Shown piece after piece: positions 24,704 to 35,677 of a DNA stretch of 64,000 bases; within the stretch, counting starts at the first letter, position 1; every line of letters begins with the position of its first letter. A program made the position numbers and the translations under genes. Under the pieces are notes generated by a model. The model was not told where the DNA came from and made no database searches. It was given only the letters and a program-made list of their open reading frames with translations. Source of the DNA: an uncultured bacterium (GTDB lineage: Bacteria > Oederibacteriota > PGYV01 > Palsa-1178); assembly GCA_937889595.1 (NCBI GenBank), contig CALAOR010000078.1, positions 62,001-126,000 on the forward strand. The letters are read 5' to 3'.

Positions 24704-27700
24704 TCACTGGTTCGGGAACATGCCCATTTCGAACATAAGCGTATTGGGCGCCAATATTGTCCCGCCGGTGGTTGAAGTGACGTTGATATAACCATCATAA
24801 AGACCTGGAGGGTTGATTACATGCGTCATGTTGAAAATAAAGCTATTGTCACCCATCCAGCGCCAGTTATTGGCCGGAAAACCTATGTCATTTGAAGTGG
24901 CGCAGGAGGATACTCCGTTTGCCAGTACATTCCCAATAAGCAGGTATTGCGAATACAAATGCTTGTACAGGGTGACATCTGTTCCGGGCACAGTCTGGCC
25001 GTTATTAGGCCCAACTGCAGGTATAGTGTAAGGGTTCGGGTTACTAACACTATTTGCCGCAACCTGATAACCGTTCCCGGCATTAGAGCAGAGGCTTAAA
25101 ATAATCAATTTTGGATAACCAAAAGACGTTTGAAAGGTCGTTGTTGCCATTGAGCCGTATGCGCTTATGGATACGTTATGGTTTCCCGCGGATAATTGCG
25201 GTGATAAGACCTGTAGAGACGCTTGGTGTTGGTCTTGTCCCCCGGATGCAGCCAATGCTGTTGTAGTCATACCATATGTGTCGTTCCCGTCAATTACAAA
25301 TTTCAGGGATACTACATTATCAATGCCGTAGCCATACGGATAACAGTTAAAAAATGCCGCTATTTTTCCGGCTGTCGGTAGATTAATTGTAGTGCTTGTA
25401 ATATTTTGCCATGTTGCGGCAGTTGTATTAAGGTTTGAAACGGGTGTAGATGTAGTTGCATACGCCGTTATGGTATTAATATCATCAGCCGTCGTTAAGG
25501 GCCATGCGAAAATAGCGGCATCCTTTACCGCAAATGTCACGTTAGATGCCGATCCGCTGCTTGTCAAGACCCATTGCCTGAATATTACACTTCCCGGCGA
25601 GGGTATATTGTAAACACCCATATCAATAAAAGAAAAATTGTCGCTACATGTATGCTGACTTGTTCCGTACACTTTTGCGCTGTCAGCGCTGGACGGCTGT
25701 CCATTTCCTGTGGTTAATGCATATGCAATATAACCCCCACATCCCGCATTTCCGCTTGCAAAAGTCCCGTCTACAAACGACATTACGAATATCTTCTGTC
25801 CCGCAATATCCGTCTGCGCCGTCACAGATACATTTGTCAGGCTCGTGAACACCGTGCTTGTCACATTCTGGCTCAGGCCGTTCCATGCGTTATACACGGT
25901 CCTGAAACCCGACTGTGCGAGCACTACAGGTGTAGATGAAGGCGTAACCGTGGAAGTAGGGGTTGCAGTAGCGGTACAGACCGGAGTGTTCGTCGCGGAA
26001 ACAACCGCGACAGAGATTACCACATCATTGCCAAGGAGCGGGTAATACGGATCAGTCCCTATGTATGAGTTTGTGAATGTAGTGTTATTGTTTATACTGG
26101 CCGTTATTGTAACCTGGTCATAAAACACGCCGTTGCGCAAAGTTGAATTTGCCGCGTAAAAATAATAGCAACCCGGGCAGCCTATGGCGCTGCCGCCGAA
26201 TATGCCGGGAGTCGTGGCCGGCGTGGCAAAAGGAGTCTCTGTGGTGCTGGGCGCAAAACCCGATATCCTGTACCCGGACTGTGCGTTGCCTGTAAATGTA
26301 CCGTTGAGCCATATCTTAAAAATCTGGCCCATTACAACAGGATTGTGTTCTATGCTCATTGCAGAATGCCAATACGGGGTAACCGTCATGGTCGGAGTCG
26401 GAGGGACAGTTGGAGTACTTGCGGAAGAACTGCAAGGATCCTCAGGTACTGGCGGCTGCGGGCATATCACCGGAGAAGGCCCGCGCTTTGTGCCTATGCC
26501 CAGGTACTCGGTAATATTGACTTCGAATCCCGCGAGGCTGCAGCCCTGGAATTTTATCTTTAACTGGCCGCATGATACCGCGACGTTTTCCAGCACGAGA
26601 TCATAAGCTGTTGCAAACCCCCCTGCTCTGGTGTATACATCCACACCCGCTGTTACTGTCTGGCCGTTTATAAGTATAGTATTCAAATCCTGCCCTGCTC
26701 CGATTCCGGGCCTGATCTCGGCAAATTTAAATATCACCTCATAATTCCCGTCGGGAATATTGTCCAGGGTGTATTTTATGGGCGCACTCGCGCTTCCCGT
26801 TACTGAACTTTGATATATATATTCATCGCTTCCGGCCCCACTGATCGGCAGTGAATAATTGTATACCGTCGATGAAGATCCGTCCGCATCCGCACCCCAG
26901 CCGCCGGAATAATATTTCCTGTCCTGGGAATATCCGCCTCCGCCCGCGCCGCCGCAGTCGACCTTTACACTGTAATGCTGATAATCAACCGGCGCCTGCC
27001 CGTATATTTCCCGTTCAACTCCGTTTATCGTCATGTATGCCGTCATTACTCCAGTAAAACTATAATGCGCGGTATCTGTTCCGGCGCTCCAATCGTTGCT
27101 CTGATCATAATTGGTGTTGTCCAACTTGGAAATTTGGCTTTGCACATCCACATAATATCCGGGGTTCAACATTCCTGCGGGACTTTCGAAAGTTACATCA
27201 TATGCCCTGTTCTGGTCACCTACGGCAATCGTCGATATTGCACCTGACGCAGCGGTTTCTATATGCGTAAAATCCCTGCCATCGCTGGCATTAACTTTTT
27301 CCACCGAGGTTATAAGGACACTTTCAGTCGGCGACCCTGAAGCTTCATAAGTATACCAGTACCGCACCTTTATCTTCGAAAGGTCAATGGATACATTATC
27401 GTCGTTATGCAGCCTGAAATAAGGCTTGATCTTGGCCGGGTCGCTGCTGCCGTTCAGATATTCTATGCTCACCCGGTATATCCTTTGCGAGTCGGTCAAT
27501 GGCGCCGGGATAAACGGCGTTGGCGTCATGGTCCAGGAAGCCGTCACTGTGAATGTCGGAGTACTTGTCCAGGACACGGTATACGTGAAACTCGGTGTCT
27601 CAAAATACGTGGGCGAAACAGTAATGGTCGGCGTAGCGGTTGTTATCCTGTGTATTGTGTCCGCATTCAGTCCGTATACTGTGCCCGGCTGCCCTGACGG

Positions 27701-30700
27701 GCCTGAGGACAGAGTGCTTAAAAAACACTGCAATTGAAAATATCCTGTGCCTATGCTTGTTACCGTGTAACTAAAAGTTTTTGTACCGCTAGGGTTTAAT
27801 TCATGCGACAGGTCCCACTCAAGATAAGGCCTGGAAGTGTTATATATCACCCCATCCCCGGGGTTTGATGCACTACCCACACTGATAAATCCCGGAGCAT
27901 TCATTGAATCAAGGTAAACCGAACAGTTGCCGTCATGATTGTCCGGTTGTATTCCCTTGGATAATTTGGAGACTCCCTGAATACCCCCGCCGCCGCACGG
28001 CAATATCCCCGCTGCGCTCCAATTCACTGTTATGTTCTCAGTATCGCCCAGCATCCAGTCATTCTGGTTGTTGCAGGTAATAGTGCTAATGAACGCAGGG
28101 GTAATTGTGGGTGTCAGCCAGCTGTTATAAATAGTTGGGGTAACAGTCGGTGTCAAAATCACATGCACAACATCGGTTGATACGCCGTATATCCCACCGC
28201 CGGATGTATTAATATATGATTGCAGCTGGAAACTGCCTGAACCAGTACTGGTAACAGTATAATAATAGTTGTATGTTCCTGCGGGGTTTGTCAGGTCCGG
28301 GACATACCAAGACAGGCTTGGCTGGTACGCATTCTGGATATTCGCCGCAGGAATAGGATTGAATAAAATTCCCGCAGGGCTGTATTCCGTACCATTATTT
28401 TTTGAATTCAGCATGAAAAAATCTCCGGGATTGGCAGTACCGGTGACCCGCCATGCGATTGTTACGTCGATTATATCCCCCATCGCCCAATTGCCCGGAT
28501 GATCCGTCGAGATAGACGTGTAAAATTGCGGGGTAATTGTCGGCGAAAATACCGGCGAATTCGTGGGGGTGGATGTCATTGTTGCGGTAAAAGTATCGGA
28601 TGGTGTTGAGGTCATCGCAAAAGTCGGCGAGATTGTGGAAGTAATCGTCGGTGTAACAACATTGATGTAAAGGGTATTCGCATTCATGGTCCCTGATTGC
28701 GAATCCCCGGTTAACCAGTAATAGTCACCCGAAATGGTAATGTTTCCGCCCAAGGCTGCCTGAGCCGTTATGGTCAAGAGCTGGTATTCATTTACGTTTT
28801 GCAGCCCGTTCTTCACATGATAATAATTATTGACGGTATCCACCGGTGTCGGATGGGCGCCTATCAATGAAATACCTGTGCCTCCCGCATGCATCCTCGA
28901 GTATGCGATATAACCGTTAAAATGTCCGTTATAATAAACATTAAACGGATCACCCGCGACCACAGGCGTCAACATGTTATATGATAATACAAGGGTCGCG
29001 GCAGGCATCGGAGTTAGCGTAGACGTCAAAGTCGCCGTTGGAGAAGGCGTTTTATTGCATGACCCGCTTATAACGTTCCAATCCTGAACTACAAACACGG
29101 AACTGACAGTTGTAGAATAGGAAGTATTCGCGATGCCCAGTAAATACATACCATCAATGGATACCGCATATGTGCCCATCTGAGTCCAGGAAATACCATC
29201 CAGGGAAGTATAAGCCGTAAACAGGTATCCCTCCTTTTTCATTCTCAACCACGTGTTATTCTGGAAATTGCCCGTACCATTTGCTATTACCAAGGAACTG
29301 CCGTTCCTTATGTTAAATTCCGCCGTAGCTCCCTGCCTGCACCCAAGATACAGCATTTTCGAACCGGTATCGAGCGATTGCCGCACCATAAGAGCGCATT
29401 TTGATCCGATCGCTCCGGTAATACTGTTAATCCTTAAGCTAACGTCCCAATCAGCATTGTTTCCAATAGTTTGATATATATATGAAGCGGAATCCGGGGC
29501 ATTCCACAGATCCATGCCTTCGGCTGTAATAGTTAAAGATCCTGATTCAGCCGCGGAGACAAGTGTGCCGGTCCCTATCCCAGCCGTATTCCAGATGACG
29601 GTATTAAAATTCGAATTATTAAACCCATCCGGATAGACACAGCCTAAATATCCCGGCGCATATGTCGGGGTAATAGTCGGCGTTATTGTAGGAGTTACTG
29701 TAGGCGTATTAACTGCGGTACTCTGCGCCATGCCAAGCTCCAGGAATATCGAATTAAAGGGCAATGTATAACCGGGTGTTGACGCGTCTGTCCTGTGATT
29801 TAGAATAGCCGTATAGCTACCTGACGGCTGTGCCGAGTACGGCAGATCAAATAAAACGCCATATTGGGACATCCCGCCGGTTGTGTTCATCAACTGCCCG
29901 CTCATCGGCACGCCCGCTTCGCTGCCTATGTACGCTGTTTCAGTAATGCTGCCATAGGCATTTCCAATGCCCTGCATTGAAAAATTATATAAAACAATGG
30001 ATTTAGATGTAGTGTTTTTTTGCAATGTCAGGGAAGAATCCGTGACAAATGAATCCGAAGCAGTGGAAACTATGCTCACGGAACTTGTTTTGGTTACGGC
30101 CGATAACGAGTATCCGATACCTCCGTTGTTGGCGCAAAGCGCGACAGCGATAAGAGAAGCCATCCCGGCTTGTGCGTTTCCGCTGGCGGTATATCCCCAG
30201 AATGTTACCGTATGGTTCCCCGCAGCAAGGTCTTTGGAAATGACCGTAAGAGGGTAATTCCGATTTGCCGACGCGTCAATAATGCCAAGCCCGTGTCCTA
30301 TACCAACGTTATCTATTGTTATATACTCTATTCCAATTATTGCCCCTGCTGCGTATATATAGTTATTCGCTAATGCCAGGATCTTCCCGGGTGCAGGCAA
30401 ATTCAAAACAGTCTGCGTAATAATGACAGGAGATGAACTTAATTGCACATCCGCAGTATTTAACACAGCAGATGAGTTCAGGGTATATAAAGTGTCGGAA
30501 GTTGTCAAAGGAATCGCCGCAATTGAACCGTTTATAATATTTGCTGTCGTCGCAGACCCGCCTGTTTTGACCCATTCCCTGAATATGGTGCTGCCTGCGG
30601 TCGGCACATTAAAAAGGTAGGCATTAAAAAATGTGCCCTGATGATTTGCAGCGGAATTAATATAGGTTATTCCAGCGCCGGCATCGCTAACCGGCGTAGC

Positions 30701-33700
30701 GTCGGCCATATTTGCCTGGAAATATGCCTTGTTCACTGTCCCTGATATATACGCGCTTCCCGAACACAATACGAGAACTTGCTCATTATTTATATCCGTT
30801 TGCGCGGTAACTGATAACCCCGTAACCTGCGTATATGACGTTCCTGTTATGGCCTGGTTGATGGCCGGCACTGGATTATAAGCCGCCCTGAAACTTGATC
30901 CGTCCACAGGAATCGGGGTAATTGTAGGCGTCGGACTTCCGGCGGGGGATTTCCATACATCACTGCTATAACCGCTGCCGCTTGTTACATACCCCCCGAT
31001 CAACCACATACTGTTGTTAAATACCACGCCGCCGGCCGAGTTTCTGGTCCCCCACGGCGCCGAGTTTGTTGATTGTGTCCAATTTACACCATTGTAAGAA
31101 GACCATACGTCGTTAAAATAGTTACTAGTGTCATAACCGCCGTATACCCACATCCTGCCGTTAAATTCCACATTCGTATGTGCTAATCTTGGGACAAATC
31201 CGGCTGAATTTGTCGCACGGGCCCAGTTTACGCCGTCATATGTGTACCATACATCGTTAAGCGCCGTACTGCTGTATCCGCCCGTAACCCATATGGCGCC
31301 ATTATGGACCACAACGGATAATCCGCGCCTGGCATCCCATGGCGCTGAGGATGTTGCCTGTGTCCAGGTTATGCCGTCGCTTGAGTACCATACGTCTTTT
31401 TTATTGGAGGAATTATCGTATCCGCCCATGACCCACATCTGGTTGTTGTACACCACAGCTCCCATCATGAACCTGGGACTCCATTGCGCTGTGCCTGTTA
31501 CCTGTGTCCAGGTTATGCCATCCGATGAATTCCAGACATCGTTCATTATATGACCGCCTGTTGTTACTCCTCCCATTACCCATATTTGATTGTTATAAAC
31601 TAAAGTGCTGTGCATCTGCCTGTTGCCCCATTGCGCGGCGCCTGTTACCTGCGTCCATGCTGCGCCGTCCGATGAACTCCACACATCGGATAACCCGGAG
31701 CTGCCGTTACTTCCGCCCAGGACCCAGAATTGATTGTTAAAAATTACGCTGCCAAAATATGTCCTCCCTGAAAACTGCGCGGCAGCAGTCATCTGCTGCC
31801 ATGTATCCCCTGCGCCTGCCATTATCGTTGGAGTCTGTGTAATTGTCGGCGTTACCGTATTGGTTCCTATTGGCGTTGATGTGAGGGTAAACGTCGGTGT
31901 CATTGTCCGGGTAAACGTAGGCGTCCCTGTAAGGGTAAAGGTTGGCGTTACCGTTATAGTAGGAGTGACCGTGCTTGTGGGGATATTAGTTCCGATAAAC
32001 ATGAGCAATTCAACAGCGCCTAACCCCATATCCCCGGCCCCGGACGTATCGGTGAAATTGGGGATATAACTGCCCACAGTCGGAGCATATTGATCAAACG
32101 ATACCAGCGCCCTGTCCCAAGCCGGGTTTGTATACTGACGGGTGGTCCAGTTGGGTCCTGCGGCAGGATTTGCGCCACCTACCCTGACACCGCCAAAACC
32201 CACAAACACACTGTTTACTTTAGTGGATGATATCGTTATTGACTGGTATGACACAGGAAAGCCCTCATTGGAACTATATGCCCCCACCGCGTTTGTATTC
32301 TCATATATGAGGGCCTGGGCTATCGCGTAATTGCTTGAGGTAAAAGTAATGCTGACCCCGTTGGTTCCGGCCCTCGGGCTGACCAGTTTATAAATGTCCA
32401 GCTCAAGATTGCTTGCCCTTGATGTTATTGTTACGGGCGTCATAACTACCCCGGCATACGATATGGCGCTGACCGGAGAGCCTGTATTATTCCCGGATAT
32501 GCCTACCAGCATCACGCCGTTTTGTGTAGTGTTGTTGACGGTGAAATATATGCCGGTGTTGCCGTCTATATAGCCGGAATTGCCGTTTGCGTACGCCACG
32601 TATGCATATGCTGTGGGTGTCGGCGTAACTGTCGGCGTTACTGTCGGGGTAAACGTAGCTGTCCGGGTGTATGTCGGTGTGCCGGTACGCGTATAGGTCG
32701 GCGTTATTGTCGACGTCTGTGTAATTGTCGGTGTTGTAGTAAAAGTACTTGTAAGCACGAGCAGTTCCACACCGCCCAGCCCCATATCCCCGCTTGCAAG
32801 CGAATTTGTAAAATTCGGGTTATAGCTCCCGACCGTAGGCGCATACTGTTCAAACGATATCAGCGCCCTGTCCCCGTCCGCGCTCGAATACAGGCGCGGC
32901 CACCAGTTTGGATCCTGTACAGGATCGGCCATGCCTGCCCTGACCCCTCCGAACGCCACAAACAGGCTGTTAGACAATGTGGATGAAATAGTGAGCGACT
33001 GGTATGAAACCGGATATCCTTCGCCGGAGCTATACGCCCCGACAGCGGCCGTATTATCATATATCATGGCCTGCGCCATCGCGTAATCGCTCGCGGTAAA
33101 TGTAATGCTCAGCCCGTTGGTCCCGGCCCTGGGGCTGACAAGCTTGTACACATCCAGCTCAAAATCACCCGATCTAAGCGCGCTTGTCAGGAATGTCATA
33201 TTGACTCCGGCATATGATATGGCGCTGATCGGAGAACCTGTATTGTTCCCGGATATGCCCACCAGCATTACTCCGTTCCGGGTCGTATTATTAACTGTAA
33301 AATATATATTGGTTCCTCCGTCCACTGAGCCTGAATTGCCGTTCGCGTATGCGACATTTACATTGCCTGCCGGCACGGTTACGGTAATGGTAATTGTAGG
33401 CGTTACGGTGCAGGTAGGCGAAAAAGTAGGCGAGATCACGGTCTGCGTCTGCGTTATTGTCGGCGTCGGCGGTGCGCAGTCGAACTTCATCACTGAAGCC
33501 TTATTTGAATTTCCAGCATCCTGATATGCCACATACGACGTCCCGTTATTTACGTATAACGATGTAGAATTCGCGGTTCCTGCCGAGAATCCTGCGCTTC
33601 CTACCACTGTCCAGCTCACACCTGTGTATGTCATTACCGTCGCTTTATTGGAATTTGCACCATCATAATACGCCACATACGCCGTCCCGTTATTTACGTA

Positions 33701-35593
33701 TAACGATGTATAATACGCGGGTCCTGCCGAGAATCCTGCGCTTCCTACCGCAGTCCAGCTCACCCCTGTGTATGTCATTACCGTCGCTTTATAGGAATTT
33801 GCAAGATCACTATACGCCACATACGGCGTCCCGTTATTTACGTATAACGATGTATAATACGCGGGTCCTGCCGAGAATCCTGCGCTTCCTACCGCAGTCC
33901 AGCTCACCCCTGTGTATGTCATTACCGTCGCTTTATAGGAATTTGCAAGATCACTATACGCCACATACGGCGTCCCGTTATTTACGTATAACGATGTATA
34001 ATTCGCGGTTCCTGCAGAGAATCCCGCATTTCCTACGTTTTGCCAGACCATTGGACAGGATGGCGGCGTTACCGTCGCGGTTGGTGTTATGATATTATGA
34101 ATCAGGTCCACATGGTAACCGATTGAAACATCGTTTATATATGATTGGAACTGATCATAACTATTGGCTGTGGAAGTTATCGTATAATAAAAACTGTATA
34201 TTCCGGAAACATCATTGCCGGGAGGTATATCCCATCTTATCAACGGGATATTCGGGTCTACTACATGCGTCACGGGTGCAGGATTTGAAACATAGCCGTT
34301 GTTCCCTCCCACTAATGAATTTACATAAAGCACCGAACCCGGCGGCGTATACCCCTGCATGTACCATGAAACCGTCAAATTGACCGTATTGCCCAGCACC
34401 CAGTCGCCGGTCTGGTAAGCCGAAATGTTGGTTGAAATAACCGGCGTTCTTGTAGGCGTTATTGTTTTGGTCGGGGTTATCGTCGCGGTTACCGTGTATG
34501 TGGCTGTTGCCGTGTATGTGGCTGTTGCCGTGTATGTGGCTGTTGACGTCATGGTATATGTCGGCGTTCCGCTCCTGGTAAATGTCGGCGACACTGTCCA
34601 TGTTCTCGACCGCGTCGGAGAAGGCGTATTAGTCGGCGACCTGGTCCAGGACGGCGTTCTGGTATATGTTTTCGTATATGTCGGCGACCTGGTCCAGGAC
34701 GGCGTTCTGGTCCAGGACGGCGTTCTGGTATATGTCTTCGTATATGTCGCCGACCTGGTATAAGTGGGAGAATTTGTCAGTGAGATGGTTTTTGTAGCGG
34801 TAAATGTCGGGCTGACAGAAAAAGTGCTTGTCCTTGTGTATGTGGGCGAAACCGTCCATGTATTGGAGATCGTCGGCGAAACAGAGTTTGTGGGCGTGAT
34901 AGTCGGGCTGTTGCCCGTTATCTCGACCGCGACATTGCCTTCCGTCCCCGCGCTGTTGGGCCAAAAAATCATGCTAAACGCCGCGGGAGTCGCGGCAGGC
35001 CTGTCCGCAAAGCCGGCCGTGATAGTCACGCCCGTCGAACCCGAAGTGTTCCTTACAACCTCGGGCGTAGGGGCGGTTACAGTTGCAAGGGTTATTGCCC
35101 CGCCATATGCTCCCAATAACCATGAGTTAATCTTTGTGGTGGTTACCGTATTTGTTATGCCTTTTACAGTATTTGTGCCAGTAACAGGCGTAAGCACCGC
35201 AAACACGTTCGTATAACTCTGCGATATAGCCGACAAATCGCACCTCGCGCTTGTGGTGATCGTTACGTTCCGCGCGCCGGAGGGAGGCTGTAATAAATAG
35301 TAGAGCGAAGTTGTAAAATTACTGGATGTAGCGTTCCCAACAAGCAGCATGCCCGAGCCGGCGTAAGATACGCTTAATATGACAGCCGAATTGTTTTTGG
35401 TTACGGTCACGAACAAAGCTCTGATGCCGGATGCGGTGGTATGCGTCCATGAAAGGGTTGTGCTGTTTGTCCCGATACTCCGTTGAGCCTTTGCAGTAGC
35501 GTCATTTGCAGGCGTGGCGAAAACATTGCCCGAAAATAAAATAAATGTAAACGCCAGTAAAAGCACTGTTGTCGTTAAAACCCTTTTCACCAC
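24704..35593 (-). CDS. Giant secreted mosaic protein (3629 aa): Kelch-like, CBM3-like and malectin-like modules with Thr/Pro linkers
   Basis: A Sec signal peptide (VLLLAFTFILFSGNVFA) is followed by a ~200-residue beta domain and a long Thr/Pro/Ser linker (about 226-385). Then come an immunoglobulin-like domain, four 48-residue repeats (about 512-703), two copies of a ~200-residue domain starting VAYANGNSG (741-946, 998-1200) and six Kelch-like blades (WVLGG/WVMGG, SDVW, about 1264-1549). These are followed by a ~400-residue domain, a DUF1349/LamG-like domain (about 1980-2180), a CBM3-like domain (about 2700-2866), a malectin-like domain (about 2868-3034) and a second copy of the ~400-residue domain at the C-terminus. 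No enzyme motif, LPxTG or FlgD tail is seen. It is probably a cell-surface or released carbohydrate-binding adhesin. Start GTG after GGAGG. Confidence 0.88.
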   Translation of the reverse strand: MVKRVLTTTVLLLAFTFILFSGNVFATPANDATAKAQRSIGTNSTTLSWTHTTASGIRALFVTVTKNNSAVILSVSYAGSGMLLVGNATSSNFTTSLYYLLQPPSGARNVTITTSARCDLSAISQSYTNVFAVLTPVTGTNTVKGITNTVTTTKINSWLLGAYGGAITLATVTAPTPEVVRNTSGSTGVTITAGFADRPAATPAAFSMIFWPNSAGTEGNVAVEITGNSPTITPTNSVSPTISNTWTVSPTYTRTSTFSVSPTFTATKTISLTNSPTYTRSATYTKTYTRTPSWTRTPSWTRSPTYTKTYTRTPSWTRSPTNTPSPTRSRTWTVSPTFTRSGTPTYTMTSTATYTATATYTATATYTVTATITPTKTITPTRTPVISTNISAYQTGDWVLGNTVNLTVSWYMQGYTPPGSVLYVNSLVGGNNGYVSNPAPVTHVVDPNIPLIRWDIPPGNDVSGIYSFYYTITSTANSYDQFQSYINDVSIGYHVDLIHNIITPTATVTPPSCPMVWQNVGNAGFSAGTANYTSLYVNNGTPYVAYSDLANSYKATVMTYTGVSWTAVGSAGFSAGPAYYTSLYVNNGTPYVAYSDLANSYKATVMTYTGVSWTAVGSAGFSAGPAYYTSLYVNNGTAYVAYYDGANSNKATVMTYTGVSWTVVGSAGFSAGTANSTSLYVNNGTSYVAYQDAGNSNKASVMKFDCAPPTPTITQTQTVISPTFSPTCTVTPTITITVTVPAGNVNVAYANGNSGSVDGGTNIYFTVNNTTRNGVMLVGISGNNTGSPISAISYAGVNMTFLTSALRSGDFELDVYKLVSPRAGTNGLSITFTASDYAMAQAMIYDNTAAVGAYSSGEGYPVSYQSLTISSTLSNSLFVAFGGVRAGMADPVQDPNWWPRLYSSADGDRALISFEQYAPTVGSYNPNFTNSLASGDMGLGGVELLVLTSTFTTTPTITQTSTITPTYTRTGTPTYTRTATFTPTVTPTVTPTPTAYAYVAYANGNSGYIDGNTGIYFTVNNTTQNGVMLVGISGNNTGSPVSAISYAGVVMTPVTITSRASNLELDIYKLVSPRAGTNGVSITFTSSNYAIAQALIYENTNAVGAYSSNEGFPVSYQSITISSTKVNSVFVGFGGVRVGGANPAAGPNWTTRQYTNPAWDRALVSFDQYAPTVGSYIPNFTDTSGAGDMGLGAVELLMFIGTNIPTSTVTPTITVTPTFTLTGTPTFTRTMTPTFTLTSTPIGTNTVTPTITQTPTIMAGAGDTWQQMTAAAQFSGRTYFGSVIFNNQFWVLGGSNGSSGLSDVWSSSDGAAWTQVTGAAQWGNRQMHSTLVYNNQIWVMGGVTTGGHIMNDVWNSSDGITWTQVTGTAQWSPRFMMGAVVYNNQMWVMGGYDNSSNKKDVWYSSDGITWTQATSSAPWDARRGLSVVVHNGAIWVTGGYSSTALNDVWYTYDGVNWARATNSAGFVPRLAHTNVEFNGRMWVYGGYDTSNYFNDVWSSYNGVNWTQSTNSAPWGTRNSAGGVVFNNSMWLIGGYVTSGSGYSSDVWKSPAGSPTPTITPIPVDGSSFRAAYNPVPAINQAITGTSYTQVTGLSVTAQTDINNEQVLVLCSGSAYISGTVNKAYFQANMADATPVSDAGAGITYINSAANHQGTFFNAYLFNVPTAGSTIFREWVKTGGSATTANIINGSIAAIPLTTSDTLYTLNSSAVLNTADVQLSSSPVIITQTVLNLPAPGKILALANNYIYAAGAIIGIEYITIDNVGIGHGLGIIDASANRNYPLTVISKDLAAGNHTVTFWGYTASGNAQAGMASLIAVALCANNGGIGYSLSAVTKTSSVSIVSTASDSFVTDSSLTLQKNTTSKSIVLYNFSMQGIGNAYGSITETAYIGSEAGVPMSGQLMNTTGGMSQYGVLFDLPYSAQPSGSYTAILNHRTDASTPGYTLPFNSIFLELGMAQSTAVNTPTVTPTITPTITPTYAPGYLGCVYPDGFNNSNFNTVIWNTAGIGTGTLVSAAESGSLTITAEGMDLWNAPDSASYIYQTIGNNADWDVSLRINSITGAIGSKCALMVRQSLDTGSKMLYLGCRQGATAEFNIRNGSSLVIANGTGNFQNNTWLRMKKEGYLFTAYTSLDGISWTQMGTYAVSIDGMYLLGIANTSYSTTVSSVFVVQDWNVISGSCNKTPSPTATLTSTLTPMPAATLVLSYNMLTPVVAGDPFNVYYNGHFNGYIAYSRMHAGGTGISLIGAHPTPVDTVNNYYHVKNGLQNVNEYQLLTITAQAALGGNITISGDYYWLTGDSQSGTMNANTLYINVVTPTITSTISPTFAMTSTPSDTFTATMTSTPTNSPVFSPTITPQFYTSISTDHPGNWAMGDIIDVTIAWRVTGTANPGDFFMLNSKNNGTEYSPAGILFNPIPAANIQNAYQPSLSWYVPDLTNPAGTYNYYYTVTSTGSGSFQLQSYINTSGGGIYGVSTDVVHVILTPTVTPTIYNSWLTPTITPAFISTITCNNQNDWMLGDTENITVNWSAAGILPCGGGGIQGVSKLSKGIQPDNHDGNCSVYLDSMNAPGFISVGSASNPGDGVIYNTSRPYLEWDLSHELNPSGTKTFSYTVTSIGTGYFQLQCFLSTLSSGPSGQPGTVYGLNADTIHRITTATPTITVSPTYFETPSFTYTVSWTSTPTFTVTASWTMTPTPFIPAPLTDSQRIYRVSIEYLNGSSDPAKIKPYFRLHNDDNVSIDLSKIKVRYWYTYEASGSPTESVLITSVEKVNASDGRDFTHIETAASGAISTIAVGDQNRAYDVTFESPAGMLNPGYYVDVQSQISKLDNTNYDQSNDWSAGTDTAHYSFTGVMTAYMTINGVEREIYGQAPVDYQHYSVKVDCGGAGGGGYSQDRKYYSGGWGADADGSSSTVYNYSLPISGAGSDEYIYQSSVTGSASAPIKYTLDNIPDGNYEVIFKFAEIRPGIGAGQDLNTILINGQTVTAGVDVYTRAGGFATAYDLVLENVAVSCGQLKIKFQGCSLAGFEVNITEYLGIGTKRGPSPVICPQPPVPEDPCSSSASTPTVPPTPTMTVTPYWHSAMSIEHNPVVMGQIFKIWLNGTFTGNAQSGYRISGFAPSTTETPFATPATTPGIFGGSAIGCPGCYYFYAANSTLRNGVFYDQVTITASINNNTTFTNSYIGTDPYYPLLGNDVVISVAVVSATNTPVCTATATPTSTVTPSSTPVVLAQSGFRTVYNAWNGLSQNVTSTVFTSLTNVSVTAQTDIAGQKIFVMSFVDGTFASGNAGCGGYIAYALTTGNGQPSSADSAKVYGTSQHTCSDNFSFIDMGVYNIPSPGSVIFRQWVLTSSGSASNVTFAVKDAAIFAWPLTTADDINTITAYATTSTPVSNLNTTAATWQNITSTTINLPTAGKIAAFFNCYPYGYGIDNVVSLKFVIDGNDTYGMTTTALAASGGQDQHQASLQVLSPQLSAGNHNVSISAYGSMATTTFQTSFGYPKLIILSLCSNAGNGYQVAANSVSNPNPYTIPAVGPNNGQTVPGTDVTLYKHLYSQYLLIGNVLANGVSSCATSNDIGFPANNWRWMGDNSFIFNMTHVINPPGLYDGYINVTSTTGGTILAPNTLMFEMGMFPNQ
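33484..34056 (-). repeat. Four tandem 144-bp repeats inside the giant gene
   Basis: The string tcccgttatttacgtataac recurs at about 33541, 33685, 33829 and 33973, an exact 144-bp (48-residue) period. Copies two to four are nearly identical, including at silent sites; the outermost is more diverged. Each unit encodes a WTxVGSAGFSAG...YVAYxD...KATVM blade-like repeat. High DNA identity points to recent duplication or gene conversion, and copy number is likely to vary between strains and to be collapsed by short-read assembly. Confidence 0.9.
34440..34915 (-). repeat. Low-complexity Thr/Pro/Tyr/Trp linker DNA
   Basis: Encodes stretches like SWTRTPSWTRSPTYTKTYTR and YTATATYTATATYT. At the DNA level gtatatgtcggcgacctggt and ccaggacggcgttctgg recur in tandem. 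Long plus-strand open frames (Val/Gly-rich) exist opposite it only because the repeat lacks stops in that frame. Confidence 0.85.
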
Positions 35594-35677
35594 ATATCCT
35601 CCACTATTCTATTTTGCTGCCTTGATTTATATTTCGCCGCCGCAATCTGAATGTTGCGCTTACGAAAACCTTGCCTA

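Noticed and set aside
34425-35216. Long plus-strand Val/Gly-rich open frames opposite the giant gene
   Set aside because: They are the antisense of Thr/Pro repeat codons, which lack stops in that frame. The minus-strand frame has a signal peptide and domain structure throughout.
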